Source: Pseudomonas viridiflava
GTDB lineage: Bacteria > Pseudomonadota > Gammaproteobacteria > Pseudomonadales > Pseudomonadaceae
Reading direction: 5' to 3'
Length of the DNA stretch: 64,000 nucleotides
Assembly (NCBI RefSeq): GCF_900601905.1
Contig: NZ_UWFA01000505.1
Coordinates: forward strand, 186,001 to 250,000
A program made the position numbers and the translations under genes. This document shows positions 43,060 through 52,082 of this stretch, one piece after another. Under the pieces are notes generated by a model. It had not been told where the DNA came from, did no database searches, and was given only the letters and a program-made list of their open reading frames with translations. How positions within the stretch are numbered: the first letter of the stretch is position 1; each line of letters begins with the position of its first letter.

Positions 43060-43360
43060 GCTTCTATATATAGAAGCCTGCGGCTTTTTGTCGCAGCCCG
43101 GAATTGAAAACCCAAGCCCTCGAAGGAGCGGCCTTAGCCGCAGTGGCTTGAGCAACGATCCAGCGCCCAGGCCGAGATTATCCCGGCTGAAGCCGCTCGG
43201 GTTGGGACCCCTTCTATATATAGAAGAGTGCGGCCATTTGTCGCAGGCCGAATTAACCACACTTACTCGCAGGAACGGCTTTAGCCGCGAGCGGTAGTGC
43301 CATCCACCAGCATCCAGCGCACAGGCCGACATCTTCGTGGCTGAAGCCGCTCCTACGACG
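43060..43360. repeat. Tandem duplication of a palindrome-hairpin-REP unit
   Basis: Two copies of a compound unit of about 150 bases. Each begins with the perfect palindrome CTTCTATATATAGAAG (43061-43076 and 43211-43226). A small hairpin follows (CTGCG...CGCAG; TGCG...CGCA, both with TTTGTCGCAG), then AATT, a GGAGCGGC-type REP arm, ATCCAGCGC-CAGGCCGA and the inverted arm GGCTGAAGCCGCTC. The arms differ between copies, so the duplication is not recent. The flanking stretch 42843-43543 has no gene that I can support. Confidence 0.8.
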
Positions 43361-43543
43361 CGAGAGGCTTAGCCGGAAAACGTCAAACCCTCGCAGGAGC
43401 GGCTGGTGTGGCATTATTTATCTTTCTCGAAAACAGTAGGCTATGGGCAAATAGTCAAAATGATTCAAAAGCAAAGTACTTGATCTACGGCATCAAAGAG
43501 CTCTGGACGGACACAGAGCCAGCGCTGGCAAACAACAAAAATC

Positions 43544-43570
43544 TCAAGCCAAGCCGTGCCGGGCCGATAC
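43544..43570 (+). promoter_or_regulatory. Sigma-28 (FliA) promoter of cheV
   Basis: TCAA-N15-GCCGATAC fits the flagellar consensus TAAA-N15-GCCGATAA with only two deviations. It lies 63 bases before the cheV start, as expected for a chemotaxis gene of the flagellar regulon. Confidence 0.7.
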
Positions 43571-43632
43571 CCCAATCATAGGAAGCTGTGTGCCGCTGCC
43601 TGCGGCAGAACACTTATTTGCAGAAGGTTCAT

Positions 43633-44532
43633 ATGTCCACCCAGAACGTCCGAGCGGATTCACTTTCCCTGCTGCTGTTCACGTTACGCAGCGGCAAACT
43701 GATGGCGATCAACCTGCTCAAGGTCAGCGAAATCATCCCCTGCCCGGCACTGACACGCCTGCCCGAATCCCACCCACACGTCAAAGGGGTCGCCACGCTT
43801 CGTGGCGCTTCGCTGTCTGTGATCGACCTGAGCCGCGCCATTGGCGAACGCCCGCTGGTTGACCCGGACGGCGGCTGTCTGATTGTTACTGACGTAAGTC
43901 GCTCCAAGCAGGGCTTGCACGTTCAGGCCGTGAGCAAGATCGTGCACTGCCTGACCACTGATATTCGCCCGCCGCCTTATGGGTCCAGCAACAAGTCGTT
44001 CATCACCGGTGTCACCCAGGTCGACGGCACGCTGGTACAGGTGCTGGATATTGAAAAGGTCATCCACGGCATCGCCCCGGCGAGGATCGAGAGCACATCC
44101 GACGCCTTGACCGTGGAGGAAGCCGAAGTCCTGTCCAAGACCCGTATTCTGGTGGTCGATGACAGTCAGGTCGCCCTGCAGCAATCGCGGATCAGCCTGC
44201 GCAACCTGGGCCTTGATTGCCACACCGCCCGCAGCGCCAAGGAAGCCATCGACGTATTGCTTGAGCTGCATGGCTCGCCCGCGCAGATCAACCTGCTGGT
44301 GTCCGATATTGAAATGTCGGAAATGGACGGCTACGCGCTGACTCGCACCTTGCGCGAAACCCCTGATTTCCAGCATTTGTACATCCTGTTGCACACTTCT
44401 CTGGACAGCGCCATGAACAGTGAAAAAGCCAAATTGGCAGGTGCAGACGCGGTTCTGACCAAGTTTTCCTCGCCTGAGCTGACCAAGTGCCTGATCGTTG
44501 CTGCTCAGACCATCGAAGCCCAGGCATCGTGA
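43633..44532 (+). CDS. cheV: Chemotaxis coupling protein CheV (CheW-receiver fusion)
   Basis: A 299-residue protein. The N-terminal CheW-like domain (about residues 12-160) couples receptors to CheA. The C-terminal receiver domain (about 175-299) has phospho-acceptor Asp225 (LLVSDIEMSEMDGYALTRTL) and Thr/Lys switch residues near HTSLDS and TKFSSPEL. The receiver could act as a phosphate sink or adaptation element. ATG 43633 follows AAGG. A sigma-28 promoter precedes it. It overlaps the next gene by four bases (GTGA). Confidence 0.92.
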   Translation: MSTQNVRADSLSLLLFTLRSGKLMAINLLKVSEIIPCPALTRLPESHPHVKGVATLRGASLSVIDLSRAIGERPLVDPDGGCLIVTDVSRSKQGLHVQAVSKIVHCLTTDIRPPPYGSSNKSFITGVTQVDGTLVQVLDIEKVIHGIAPARIESTSDALTVEEAEVLSKTRILVVDDSQVALQQSRISLRNLGLDCHTARSAKEAIDVLLELHGSPAQINLLVSDIEMSEMDGYALTRTLRETPDFQHLYILLHTSLDSAMNSEKAKLAGADAVLTKFSSPELTKCLIVAAQTIEAQAS

Positions 44533-45062
44533 CCCTGCAGGCCCCCGCCACTCAGACCGCCCTTGACCGGGTTGGCGGTTCTGCCCGGCATTGCTGGTTG
44601 ATGCGCCGTGACCTGCGCGTACCGTCACCGGCCATTTTCTGGGCCGGGCATATGCGCCCTCAAGCGTTCACTCTGGAAGTCGCTGGCGAGGCGCATCGCT
44701 TGCTGACCCACGCCTACAACGGCCAGGTCGGTAACCTCTTCGACTACAAAACCTGGCTCGCGGCGCTGCAAACCGACCCTGAGCACAACCTGGACTTGTG
44801 CTATACCGCCAGGGATGACCAAGGCATGGTGGGCTTTGTCCAGGGCTGGACCAGCGCTTTCATCAAAGATCTGGTGGTGCATCCCCGCGCCCGCCACCAA
44901 GGCATTGGTCTGAACCTGCTGAGCCATGTATTTGAGGTTTTTCGCCAGCGCAATGAGGCTTGTGTCGACCTCAAAGTCATGGAAAACAACTTCGCCGCTC
45001 GCTGCCTGTACGAAAAAGCCGACATGCGATACGTCCAGCGGTTGGAAATTGATCCGCGCTGA
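44529..45062 (+). CDS. GNAT-family N-acetyltransferase
   Basis: A 177-residue acetyltransferase starting at GTG 44529, inside the cheV stop (GTGA). The acetyl-CoA loop is VVHPRARHQGIGLNLLSHVF, preceded by VGFVQGWTSAFIKD. LKVMENNFAARCLYEKADM is the conserved motif-B end. Substrate unknown. Translational coupling to cheV implies that both proteins are made together and leaves open a role in protein or signal-molecule acetylation in the motile state. An internal ATG (MRRDLR) is a less likely start. Confidence 0.78.
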   Translation: MTLQAPATQTALDRVGGSARHCWLMRRDLRVPSPAIFWAGHMRPQAFTLEVAGEAHRLLTHAYNGQVGNLFDYKTWLAALQTDPEHNLDLCYTARDDQGMVGFVQGWTSAFIKDLVVHPRARHQGIGLNLLSHVFEVFRQRNEACVDLKVMENNFAARCLYEKADMRYVQRLEIDPR

Positions 45063-45104
45063 TCTGGCATACTCCGGGCAGACTCGATGCTCATGGAGAA
45101 TGCA

Positions 45105-45437
45105 ATGAAACTCACCCGTCTGAAACTCACCAGCCTGCTTGTGCTTGCGTTAACCGCCGCCAGCCAGGCCAGCGCGTCCAGCAACGATGCATGGAAAGCG
45201 CTGGATAAAGCCGTGGTAGACAGCTGCATCAAGGCCAGCCAGCTCAAGGAAGTGCGCGCCGTCGGCAAGGCCGGGTTCGATGACAGCGTCGGTTATGAGG
45301 CCTTGATGCTCAGAGGCCGGTACCCGCAACCCCACATGAAAAACCAGCCCGGTGCCGAGCTGTGCCTGTTCAATCGCCACAGCAAAAAAGCGAAGGTCAG
45401 CGAATGGGACGAGCAAATGGGCGCGCCAAAAAAATAG
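45105..45437 (+). CDS. Periplasmic protein of unknown function
   Basis: A 110-residue secreted protein: signal peptide MKLTRLKLTSLLVLALTAAS with cleavage after QASA. A mature part of about 85 residues has two Cys (DSCIKAS and LCLFNRH) that could form a disulfide. GGAG lies six bases before ATG 45105. I do not recognise the family. It follows the acetyltransferase by about 40 bases, perhaps in the same transcript. Confidence 0.72.
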   Translation: MKLTRLKLTSLLVLALTAASQASASSNDAWKALDKAVVDSCIKASQLKEVRAVGKAGFDDSVGYEALMLRGRYPQPHMKNQPGAELCLFNRHSKKAKVSEWDEQMGAPKK

Positions 45438-45543
45438 TCATAAACGCGCTGGCGTGAACCTTGCTAGAACTCCAGTCTCAGTCAGGCCGAACAGCCCTTG
45501 CCTCTGTTGTGCCTGACGCACGTCTGGATGGGCTTGAATCGTA

Positions 45544-46296
45544 ATGAATATGCGCTTTTCATGTGTCGGTTGCGGCACCTGCTGCAACGACCATCATGTC
45601 CCTCTGACCTTGAACGAAGCCGTGCAGTGGGCGGTCGACGGCGGTTCTCTGATTGTGCTGACCGAGGCCTTTCTGGCGGATGGTTACGGCGTGCCTGCCG
45701 AGCAACTGACCCACGCCAGCCTACGCTCGACACCGGTCCGGAGCGGCTCGACCCAGGCTCAGGTTGCAATCACGTTTGCCGCGTACAACGTCGGTCCTTG
45801 CCGGAATCTTGACGCAGAAAACCTCTGCCGCATCTATGAGCGACGGCCTTTGGTCTGCCGGATTTACCCGATGGAGATCAATCCGCATATCCCGTTGCGC
45901 CCGCAAGCCAAAGATTGCCCTCCAGAATCCTGGGATCAGGGGCCGGAGCTGATCGTGGGAGGCAAGCTGGTGGACACGGAACTGAGCCGCCTGATCGAGC
46001 AGTCCCGGGAAGCCGACCGGGACGACATTGCAGCCAAGCAAGCCATCTGTCAGCGGTTGGGCATTCGTACCACTGCCTTGAAAGGCAACGGGTTTGTTGC
46101 CTATTTGCCCGACATGGATGCTTTCGCCACAGCGGTCATGGACCTGGTCGACGGCGTTGAAGCACCGCACGCCGATACCGGCTGGAGTTTCCATGTGAGC
46201 GGAGAAACGGTGCTGAGCACTTTACAGCTGGCCGGCGCTGAACTGGAGACCGGGGAACCGAAGGGTTATAGCTTCATACCGTTGCAGGCGGGATAG
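45544..46296 (+). CDS. YkgJ-family cysteine cluster protein
   Basis: A 250-residue cytoplasmic protein with the YkgJ (Fe/Zn-chelating) signature CVGCGTCCNDHHVPLT at residues 7-22 and the later Cys set GPCRNLDAENLCRIYERRP, VCRIYPME and AKDCPPES, which together would bind a metal or Fe-S centre. About half the length is beyond the core and has no recognised motif. No operon partner is evident. The function of the family is unknown. Confidence 0.85.
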   Translation: MNMRFSCVGCGTCCNDHHVPLTLNEAVQWAVDGGSLIVLTEAFLADGYGVPAEQLTHASLRSTPVRSGSTQAQVAITFAAYNVGPCRNLDAENLCRIYERRPLVCRIYPMEINPHIPLRPQAKDCPPESWDQGPELIVGGKLVDTELSRLIEQSREADRDDIAAKQAICQRLGIRTTALKGNGFVAYLPDMDAFATAVMDLVDGVEAPHADTGWSFHVSGETVLSTLQLAGAELETGEPKGYSFIPLQAG

Positions 46297-46312
46297 CAGC
46301 CGACATTGAACT

Positions 46313-46400
46313 GTAGGAGCGGCTTTGGCCGCGAAGATCTCGGCCTACGCGCTGGATCTTCGTCGCCAGCAATACCGCTCGCGGCTAAAGCCGCTCCTAC
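46313..46400. repeat. REP pair (BIME-like)
   Basis: GTAGGAGCGGCTTTGGCCGC and GCGGCTAAAGCCGCTCCTAC, with an inner GAAGATC...GGATCTTC pair. It lies between the convergent YkgJ-type gene and the 74-residue gene. Confidence 0.88.
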
Positions 46401-46436
46401 GGAAAAAGCATTCCAATTCGGACAGTTATTTTAATG

Positions 46437-46661
46437 TTAACGCTTGCCCATCGACTTGCGCGTGCCATGTGGTGCTGCGCCGGGGATTTTGTTGTGGCCG
46501 TGTTTATTGGACTTCTGGTAGTACGGCTGATCCTTCCTGGCCTGAGCCAGCTCACCTGGCTTGAACGGGAAGCTGAATGCAGGGATGGCCGCTTTGGTAT
46601 CAGTGGTCGCATCTTCGGCAACGACTGTTTCGGGAGCGGTGTTTGGGTCAATGGCAGTCAT
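46437..46661 (-). CDS. Small basic-ended protein of unknown function
   Basis: A 74-residue soluble protein. An acidic/Thr-rich N-terminus (ETVVAEDATTDTKAA) is followed by PAFSFPFKPGELAQARKDQP and a basic, Gly/His-rich tail (KSNKHGHNKIPG...RKSMGKR). It resembles short conserved Pseudomonas proteins of unknown role. GGAG lies five bases before the ATG, which supports a real gene. Confidence 0.7.
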   Translation of the reverse strand: MTAIDPNTAPETVVAEDATTDTKAAIPAFSFPFKPGELAQARKDQPYYQKSNKHGHNKIPGAAPHGTRKSMGKR

Positions 46662-46762
46662 GGAGGCTCCAGAAAGTTGGAATCAGTCGTCGAAAGGCCG
46701 CGCAGCATACCTGAATCAATTGCAGCCTGCCTGCACGGCCCGACACCTCCTATCGGCTGGGC

Positions 46763-47854
46763 CTACTTGTAAAACAGATCGACCATCACTTCGGCCTCGA
46801 AAGGCCCGGCTTTCGGGGTCTTGCTCTGCCAGACCAGTTCGGCATCGAAGTCGACACGGGCGGCCTTGTTATCGCCCAGCAAATCCGCCAGGTGGAAAGG
46901 TTCGTTGTAGCGCAGGATCGATGCATCCCGGCGGTTGACGATCCGGATGCCCACGCCGGTATTCGCGGCGGGAATCAGGTAATTCCCAGCCAGAGTGCCG
47001 GTGACCGGCTTGAAACGCGCGCCCAGGCTGAAAGGCGAGTCGCACTCGCGCGTGGTCACCAGCGCGAAGGGCCGACGCTCGATTACTTTGCCCACCGCCA
47101 CTTGCTGGATGCCAACGTTGCCGAACTCGATTGTTTCAGGCAGCACCTGCAGACCGGCATTGCAGGCAATAAAACGCAGACCATTGAGGTTGTTGATCTG
47201 ATAGCTGAGGGTTGCGCCGGGCAACGGATTGAGGCCCGCGCCGCTGTCGAGCTGCAATACCCGGTAATCGTTCACCTCACTGGCCACCCCGGAGGGAGGC
47301 GTCGGCCCGAACTTTTCGATGAATACAGAAAAGCCCAGATTGAACACTACTTTGGGGCAGGCCCCGATATTTGCTTCACCTTCCCGGCAAACTGGCAAGA
47401 ATTGCCCTGTGCTGATGCGCCCGCTGCTTTGCAGATAATCGATACCCGCCACGGTCACTCCGGAGCGAATCCCCTGGCCGATCAACCGGTTGTCCGGATT
47501 GATGTAAAGAAAGATTTCTTCCCGAGCGGCGGCCATGCCGTCCTTGACGCATTCCACCTGAAGATCCAGCCGCTCTGAACGCCAGACGACTTCACCCTCC
47601 GGCACGTTCGAGGGAATCGCGACGCTGGAACCCAGATCGGCACGAATCGTCGTCTCCCCCGCTCCTTGCGTCTTGCAGACCAGTGCGAAGCAGGTTGCGG
47701 GGCTGAGCAGCAACGCCAACAGCAAGACTCTCGCTGACGGCAATACATGGGAGCACGTCCGACACGGGTCTGTTGTCTGTACTGACGCTTTGGCGAGCAA
47801 GCTCGCTCCCACTGAATCTGGGGTCTGAAAGGAAGGTGTTTTAAAAATATTCAT
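46763..47854 (-). CDS. Fimbrial tip/adhesin-like subunit of the chaperone-usher cluster, with a REP insertion near its start
   Basis: A 363-residue subunit, last in the cluster. ATG 47854 shares a base with the chaperone stop (TGATG). Residues 1-13 are followed by about 22 codons that are the translation of a REP pair (SVGASLLAKASVQ...). Only then comes the signal peptide (VLPSARVLLLALLLSPATCF, then A). A Cys-bearing N-terminal domain (LVCKTQG, VECVKDG, LPVCREGE, ACPKVV) and a C-terminal pilin domain ending VMVDLFYK suggest a two-domain adhesin. The signal peptide is thus displaced to about residues 36-55, which may impair export unless an internal TTG is used. Confidence 0.8.
   Translation of the reverse strand: MNIFKTPSFQTPDSVGASLLAKASVQTTDPCRTCSHVLPSARVLLLALLLSPATCFALVCKTQGAGETTIRADLGSSVAIPSNVPEGEVVWRSERLDLQVECVKDGMAAAREEIFLYINPDNRLIGQGIRSGVTVAGIDYLQSSGRISTGQFLPVCREGEANIGACPKVVFNLGFSVFIEKFGPTPPSGVASEVNDYRVLQLDSGAGLNPLPGATLSYQINNLNGLRFIACNAGLQVLPETIEFGNVGIQQVAVGKVIERRPFALVTTRECDSPFSLGARFKPVTGTLAGNYLIPAANTGVGIRIVNRRDASILRYNEPFHLADLLGDNKAARVDFDAELVWQSKTPKAGPFEAEVMVDLFYK
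47748..47813. repeat. REP pair inside the fimbrial tip gene
   Basis: TGGGAGCACG and GCGAGCAAGCTCGCTCCCA bound 66 bases, exactly 22 codons, so the reading frame is kept. The CGAGCAAGCTCG core is a typical Pseudomonas REP. Confidence 0.8.
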
Positions 47855-48582
47855 CAGCAGTCCTTTTGCCGGTCTTCGGTGGTAATGAAGGTGTGCCCTG
47901 TGGGCCGTGCGCAAAAACTGCGCAGCCCGCCGTAGTCGGTCAGTACCTGAAAAGACAGCCGCCTTGCGCCATCAACAGCCGGAACTTCCATGGCGTGGCT
48001 GGCACCCGGCGCGAGCACCCGGTACTCACTGACAGCGACGCCGCCCAGCTGCACATCCTGTAGCGCGGCGTGAAACGGCGTGGGGTTGCTGACCTGCAGT
48101 GATCTGTTCGCGAGCGTCCAGTGCAAACGCTGCGGGGTTAGCGCCGGATCGTCAGTCAACCCGGGTGGGCGATAGAACACATTGATGCGCTGGCGAATGG
48201 CGATGCTCAGTTGACTGGTACCCGCAACCTTGCGGGGGATTTCAAGCACATAGAGGTGCAGCAACGATTCAACGTTTTTCGGCATGCCCTGACCCTGATA
48301 CAACAGCCGCAGGCTTTGCTTTGCCCGTCCCTCAAGCCGGGACAAATGCGGCGTCAGCACAAAAGGCAATTGCGAGTCCGCCGCCTGCGGGCCGCCTTGC
48401 ACATTATCGGCAGCGCTCAGCCAGGCCTGGATCAGCACCGCATGGTCCTTATGGTTGACCAGCTCCAGGCTGGCCTCGGCAAAGCGGCCATCAAAGATCA
48501 AGCGTGTGCCGCCCAATGAAACCGTGGCAAACGCATTCGCGCCCCACAACCAGGCCACCAGCAGCAGGATAAGGCGACTCAT
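47854..48582 (-). CDS. Second periplasmic pilus chaperone
   Basis: A 242-residue PapD-like chaperone: signal peptide MSRLILLLVAWLWGANAFA, then TVSLGGTRLIFDGRFAEASL. The Arg/Lys anchor region is TRLIF and AIRQRINVFYRP, with PFVLTPHLSRLEGRAKQSLR. It donates a beta strand to folding subunits. Its start overlaps the usher stop (ATGA). It may be dedicated to the adjacent tip subunit, since a separate chaperone precedes the usher. Confidence 0.88.
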   Translation of the reverse strand: MSRLILLLVAWLWGANAFATVSLGGTRLIFDGRFAEASLELVNHKDHAVLIQAWLSAADNVQGGPQAADSQLPFVLTPHLSRLEGRAKQSLRLLYQGQGMPKNVESLLHLYVLEIPRKVAGTSQLSIAIRQRINVFYRPPGLTDDPALTPQRLHWTLANRSLQVSNPTPFHAALQDVQLGGVAVSEYRVLAPGASHAMEVPAVDGARRLSFQVLTDYGGLRSFCARPTGHTFITTEDRQKDC

Positions 48583-51134
48583 TGGCAGGTCACCTTGATT
48601 CGCTCGTAAGCGCGGGCCGGATCTTTTTCTGGCAGGGTGAAGGTTGCGCGGCAACGCTGGTCGCCCCACTTGGCAAACAGCTCGCCGCTGTCCTGCTCGC
48701 TGAGTACCAGCGCACGGCCCGTGGGGTCGACAACCGCCAGCGCCTTGCCGTCGGCGCCTTCGACACTGGCGCCCAACGGCACGCGACTGCCATCGGCCTG
48801 GACCAACTCGAACTGCACGCGGCGCCCGGTGCTCGCGTTGAAGCGCACCACCGACATGGCGCCGCGCCGCGGCACCACCTGGGTCACGGCGTTATCCAGA
48901 TCCACATCTGCGCCCAGCTGACGGGTATCGAGGCTGATCCAGTTGGTGCGATAAGGCTGGGCGTAAGGCAGCACGGCGTAGCCGTTATTGGCGGTTTTGA
49001 CATTGGTGAAACTGCTCAGCCCGGCACCCGTCACGTTTGGCACCTGCACCAGAGCAAAGGTCTCACCCAGCGATTGGCCAAGGTTGATTCCGCCGCCATG
49101 AACCAGCAACGACCCGGACGCACCCAGGGTGAGCGCCTCGTAATCGCGGCCCTGGCTGTAACCCGCCTCGAAACGCCCATAAGGACGGGTGGTGTTGAGC
49201 TTGCCGGAGCCGAAGCTGCCTGAACCGCTGTCATGCCCGGCCTGCACCGAATAGAACGTGCTGCGGTCATCAAGTACCTGCCCGTTAAGCCCCAGCTGCG
49301 CGTTGTACTCCCCGGAACGGTCGCGCACCGCGTTGAACGAGACACGCGATGAGCCGGGGCTGACACCCAACGGCATCGTCAGGCTGAGGGCGATCCGGTT
49401 GCCGCTGTCACTTCGCCCATCGCTGGTGGACTCGCGGTTGTTCTCAAGTGACAGGCTGTAATTGAGGGTACGCCAGGCGGCGTTGTAAGCCAGGTAGAAC
49501 TGGCGCGTCTTGCCGGTCTGGTTCCAGTAACGCTGCTCGGATGCGGTCAGGCTCAAGCTGCCGGATTGCTCAGGCAACGACTGGGTTATGTTCAGCTCAA
49601 TCCGGTCCTTGGCCACGCTGCTGGATGAGCGACGCAAACCCGGGTCAAGCGCCTCAACGTGCTGGTTGAGGGTACGGAAATGCTCGGTGGAATAGCGATA
49701 AGCGGCCACCGCCAGGGTGGTGTTGGTGACGTCCAGCGTATTGGCGTAGCGCACACGCAGACTTTGCCCTGCATGACGCTGATGTTCGGCCTCGCTGATC
49801 GATTGGGTCAGGTCTGCCGATAACGCCCCCAAGCCAGTGTTGACCCCTGCCCCCAGATTGCTCGCCTGATAATCCGCAGCCAGTTGCAGGCCGCCAAAGC
49901 CGGTCACCCGTTCGCTCAACCCATAGATCAGCGCGGCACTGGCGAAGGTAGGCGACGCCGAATCATCACTGGCGTTGTCGACCTGGCCGACCGCCAGGCT
50001 GTAGCGAAAAGAGCCGACGGGCACCATGATTGGCAGCGAGGCATAAGCCTGAGTAAATGAACGACGCCGACCATCCGCCTCGACAATGGTCACCTGCAGG
50101 TCGCCATTGGAACCGCTGGGGTAGATATCGGTGATCTCGAAAGGTCCCGGCGATACGTTGCCGCTGTACAGCAGATAGCCGCCCTGGCGCACTTCCACCG
50201 AAGCGTTGGTTTCGGCGATGCCTCGGATCACCGGCGCATAAGTGCGCTCACTGTCAGGCAGCATTGCGTCATCCGAGCTCAGGCCAAGCCCGCGAAAGCG
50301 CACACTGTCAAACACCTGCGAATCGCTGAACGTCTCACCCAGGGTCAACTGACTGTGCAGCGCGGTGATGTCGCGCTGGACAAAGGTGCGATTGCTGCGA
50401 AAGCGGTAGTCCTGATTATCGCCGTAGACCAGTGAAGACTCGTTGCGCAGGCGCCACGCCCCCAGGTTCACGCCGTTGCGCAAGCTCAGGTAGTACTGCT
50501 CCGAATCCTGACGCTGATTACTGCGCCGCGCAGCGCTGAACGCATAATTGACGAACCCCACCGGCTCGCCTTCGTCCCACAACTCGGCAGGCACATATCC
50601 TCGGGCACTGCGTTGCATGACCTGCTGCGGCACGCTGATGTTCAGCCGCAAAGCATTGGGCTGGTAGTCGACTCGGGCAAATTCGACGCGAGCGGGCAAA
50701 TCGAAGCAGGCCTGGCTTTCCGGCAAGACCGGGTCTGCCTGCAGGCGATCCGGATCAACACCGAAGGCTTGCAGCATTTCCAGGGTCAGGCAAGGCTCGA
50801 TACGCCCGGAAACCGGGTCGCTGGCAAAGACAATGTCGCGCCGCCCGCTCAAGGCACGGTTCACGTAAATATCCACCCGATAAGTGCCGGGGAGCATGCT
50901 GTTGGCACGCAGGAACTCAGTCAGCTCTGGCGGCTGCTCACTGCCCTGTATAAACGCGGTATTGAACTTTACCGAGGTAGCGGGCGGGCTATCGACAGCC
51001 CAACTGATGACTGGCAGCAACTGCGCAATGCCGAAAACCACACACCTGCGTCGCAAAGTCGGCTTCAAACCCTTTGCCAACGGCAGGATGGATCGCGGAG
51101 TTGCCCCCCCGACGTTGTTGTAAAGCCATTCCAT
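48579..51134 (-). CDS. Outer-membrane fimbrial usher
   Basis: An 851-residue usher that exports and polymerises pilus subunits. After a signal region (about residues 28-46, ending PVISWA) come the N-terminal chaperone-binding domain (VKFNTAFIQGSEQPPELTEF), the 24-strand barrel with plug (DIYPSGSNGDLQVTIVEADG lies in the plug/barrel start), and C-terminal domains (SDGSRVPLG-like ADGSRVPLGASVEGADGKAL, FAKWGDQRCRATFTLPEK). It is full length, with GGAAAA six bases before the ATG. Confidence 0.93.
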   Translation of the reverse strand: MEWLYNNVGGATPRSILPLAKGLKPTLRRRCVVFGIAQLLPVISWAVDSPPATSVKFNTAFIQGSEQPPELTEFLRANSMLPGTYRVDIYVNRALSGRRDIVFASDPVSGRIEPCLTLEMLQAFGVDPDRLQADPVLPESQACFDLPARVEFARVDYQPNALRLNISVPQQVMQRSARGYVPAELWDEGEPVGFVNYAFSAARRSNQRQDSEQYYLSLRNGVNLGAWRLRNESSLVYGDNQDYRFRSNRTFVQRDITALHSQLTLGETFSDSQVFDSVRFRGLGLSSDDAMLPDSERTYAPVIRGIAETNASVEVRQGGYLLYSGNVSPGPFEITDIYPSGSNGDLQVTIVEADGRRRSFTQAYASLPIMVPVGSFRYSLAVGQVDNASDDSASPTFASAALIYGLSERVTGFGGLQLAADYQASNLGAGVNTGLGALSADLTQSISEAEHQRHAGQSLRVRYANTLDVTNTTLAVAAYRYSTEHFRTLNQHVEALDPGLRRSSSSVAKDRIELNITQSLPEQSGSLSLTASEQRYWNQTGKTRQFYLAYNAAWRTLNYSLSLENNRESTSDGRSDSGNRIALSLTMPLGVSPGSSRVSFNAVRDRSGEYNAQLGLNGQVLDDRSTFYSVQAGHDSGSGSFGSGKLNTTRPYGRFEAGYSQGRDYEALTLGASGSLLVHGGGINLGQSLGETFALVQVPNVTGAGLSSFTNVKTANNGYAVLPYAQPYRTNWISLDTRQLGADVDLDNAVTQVVPRRGAMSVVRFNASTGRRVQFELVQADGSRVPLGASVEGADGKALAVVDPTGRALVLSEQDSGELFAKWGDQRCRATFTLPEKDPARAYERIKVTCQ

Positions 51135-51269
51135 TAGCTGTTTTCCACTCGATTCAAAAGCACACCTGAATTCCTTTCAGGCAGACACACGACTGTTGAG
51201 CCGGGCCCCATCAGAGGCGTGACTCAGAACTGGATCAATTAAAGGTATCCGGCTACTTGGCGAGACGAG

Positions 51270-52022
51270 TCAAGGAAGCTCCGTCATGACGGCTGCGGCT
51301 GAAATGCCTGCTTTGAGGGTGGCCTGATAGGCAACCTGCGCGCCGAAATCATTGATGCTCAGAAAGCTCAGTTGCAACGCGCCGTTGTTGACTGCCGAAG
51401 CCAGCGAAAACTTCAGACTCTGCCCCGGAGCGATCATCTGGCTGTCTTGATTCAAGCGTTGCGCATCGCCCTGACGGCCAAGGATACGCACCATGGAAAC
51501 GTGGTACGGCCCAGGATTGAAGACTTGCACCGTGTTGCGATCGGCAAGTTGCCAGCTTAGCTTTTCAGGAGCGTCAGCTGGCTCACCCTTGAGGTTCCTT
51601 GGACGGAAAAACAGCTTCATGCGCTGGCGAATGGCAACTTGCAGGGCGTTATCCCCAGCGGCCTGCGGTATTTCCTGAACGTTGAGCCAAAGTACCGACT
51701 CGCGATCCTGCGGCATGTCGGTACCTGCGTAAACGACCCGCAGTAACTGCCTGCCTCCCCCGGACAATCGAGCCAATGACGGCGTGATGATGAAAGGAAG
51801 GTTGTCAGGATCGGTATGCCCGGCCCCAGGTTCAAGCCAGCTCTGAACAAGGATCTCACTGCTTCTGGTGTTATGAACGCCGAAACTGACTTCTTTGTCT
51901 GCGGCTGGGTAAATGACGCGAGTGGTATTAATGACAATACCTGCCTGCACGCCGACGCTAAACAGCCCGAATAACGCCGCCGCCATCAGCAAACAACAGT
52001 GGCGATAATAAGAAAAGTACAT
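51270..52022 (-). CDS. Periplasmic pilus chaperone
   Basis: A 250-residue PapD-like chaperone with a signal peptide ending GVQA. Typical marks are GIVINTTRVIYPAADKEVSF (anchor Arg), FIITPSLARLSGGGRQLLRV and VAIRQRMKLFFRPRNLKGEP (G1 strand and FGS anchor). It lies 60 bases after the pilin gene and 135 bases before the usher, in the pilin-chaperone-usher order. Confidence 0.92.
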   Translation of the reverse strand: MYFSYYRHCCLLMAAALFGLFSVGVQAGIVINTTRVIYPAADKEVSFGVHNTRSSEILVQSWLEPGAGHTDPDNLPFIITPSLARLSGGGRQLLRVVYAGTDMPQDRESVLWLNVQEIPQAAGDNALQVAIRQRMKLFFRPRNLKGEPADAPEKLSWQLADRNTVQVFNPGPYHVSMVRILGRQGDAQRLNQDSQMIAPGQSLKFSLASAVNNGALQLSFLSINDFGAQVAYQATLKAGISAAAVMTELP

Positions 52023-52082
52023 AAGGTGCTGGCCCTGGGTTCATGAATGACGGAGCGAGTTACACTCGCCCCGCACGAGGTA

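Noticed and set aside
43060..43226. Considered as a CRISPR array or IS ends because of regular repeats
   Set aside because: Only two copies, 150 bases apart, with REP arms and no spacers or transposase; this is a duplicated REP-associated unit.
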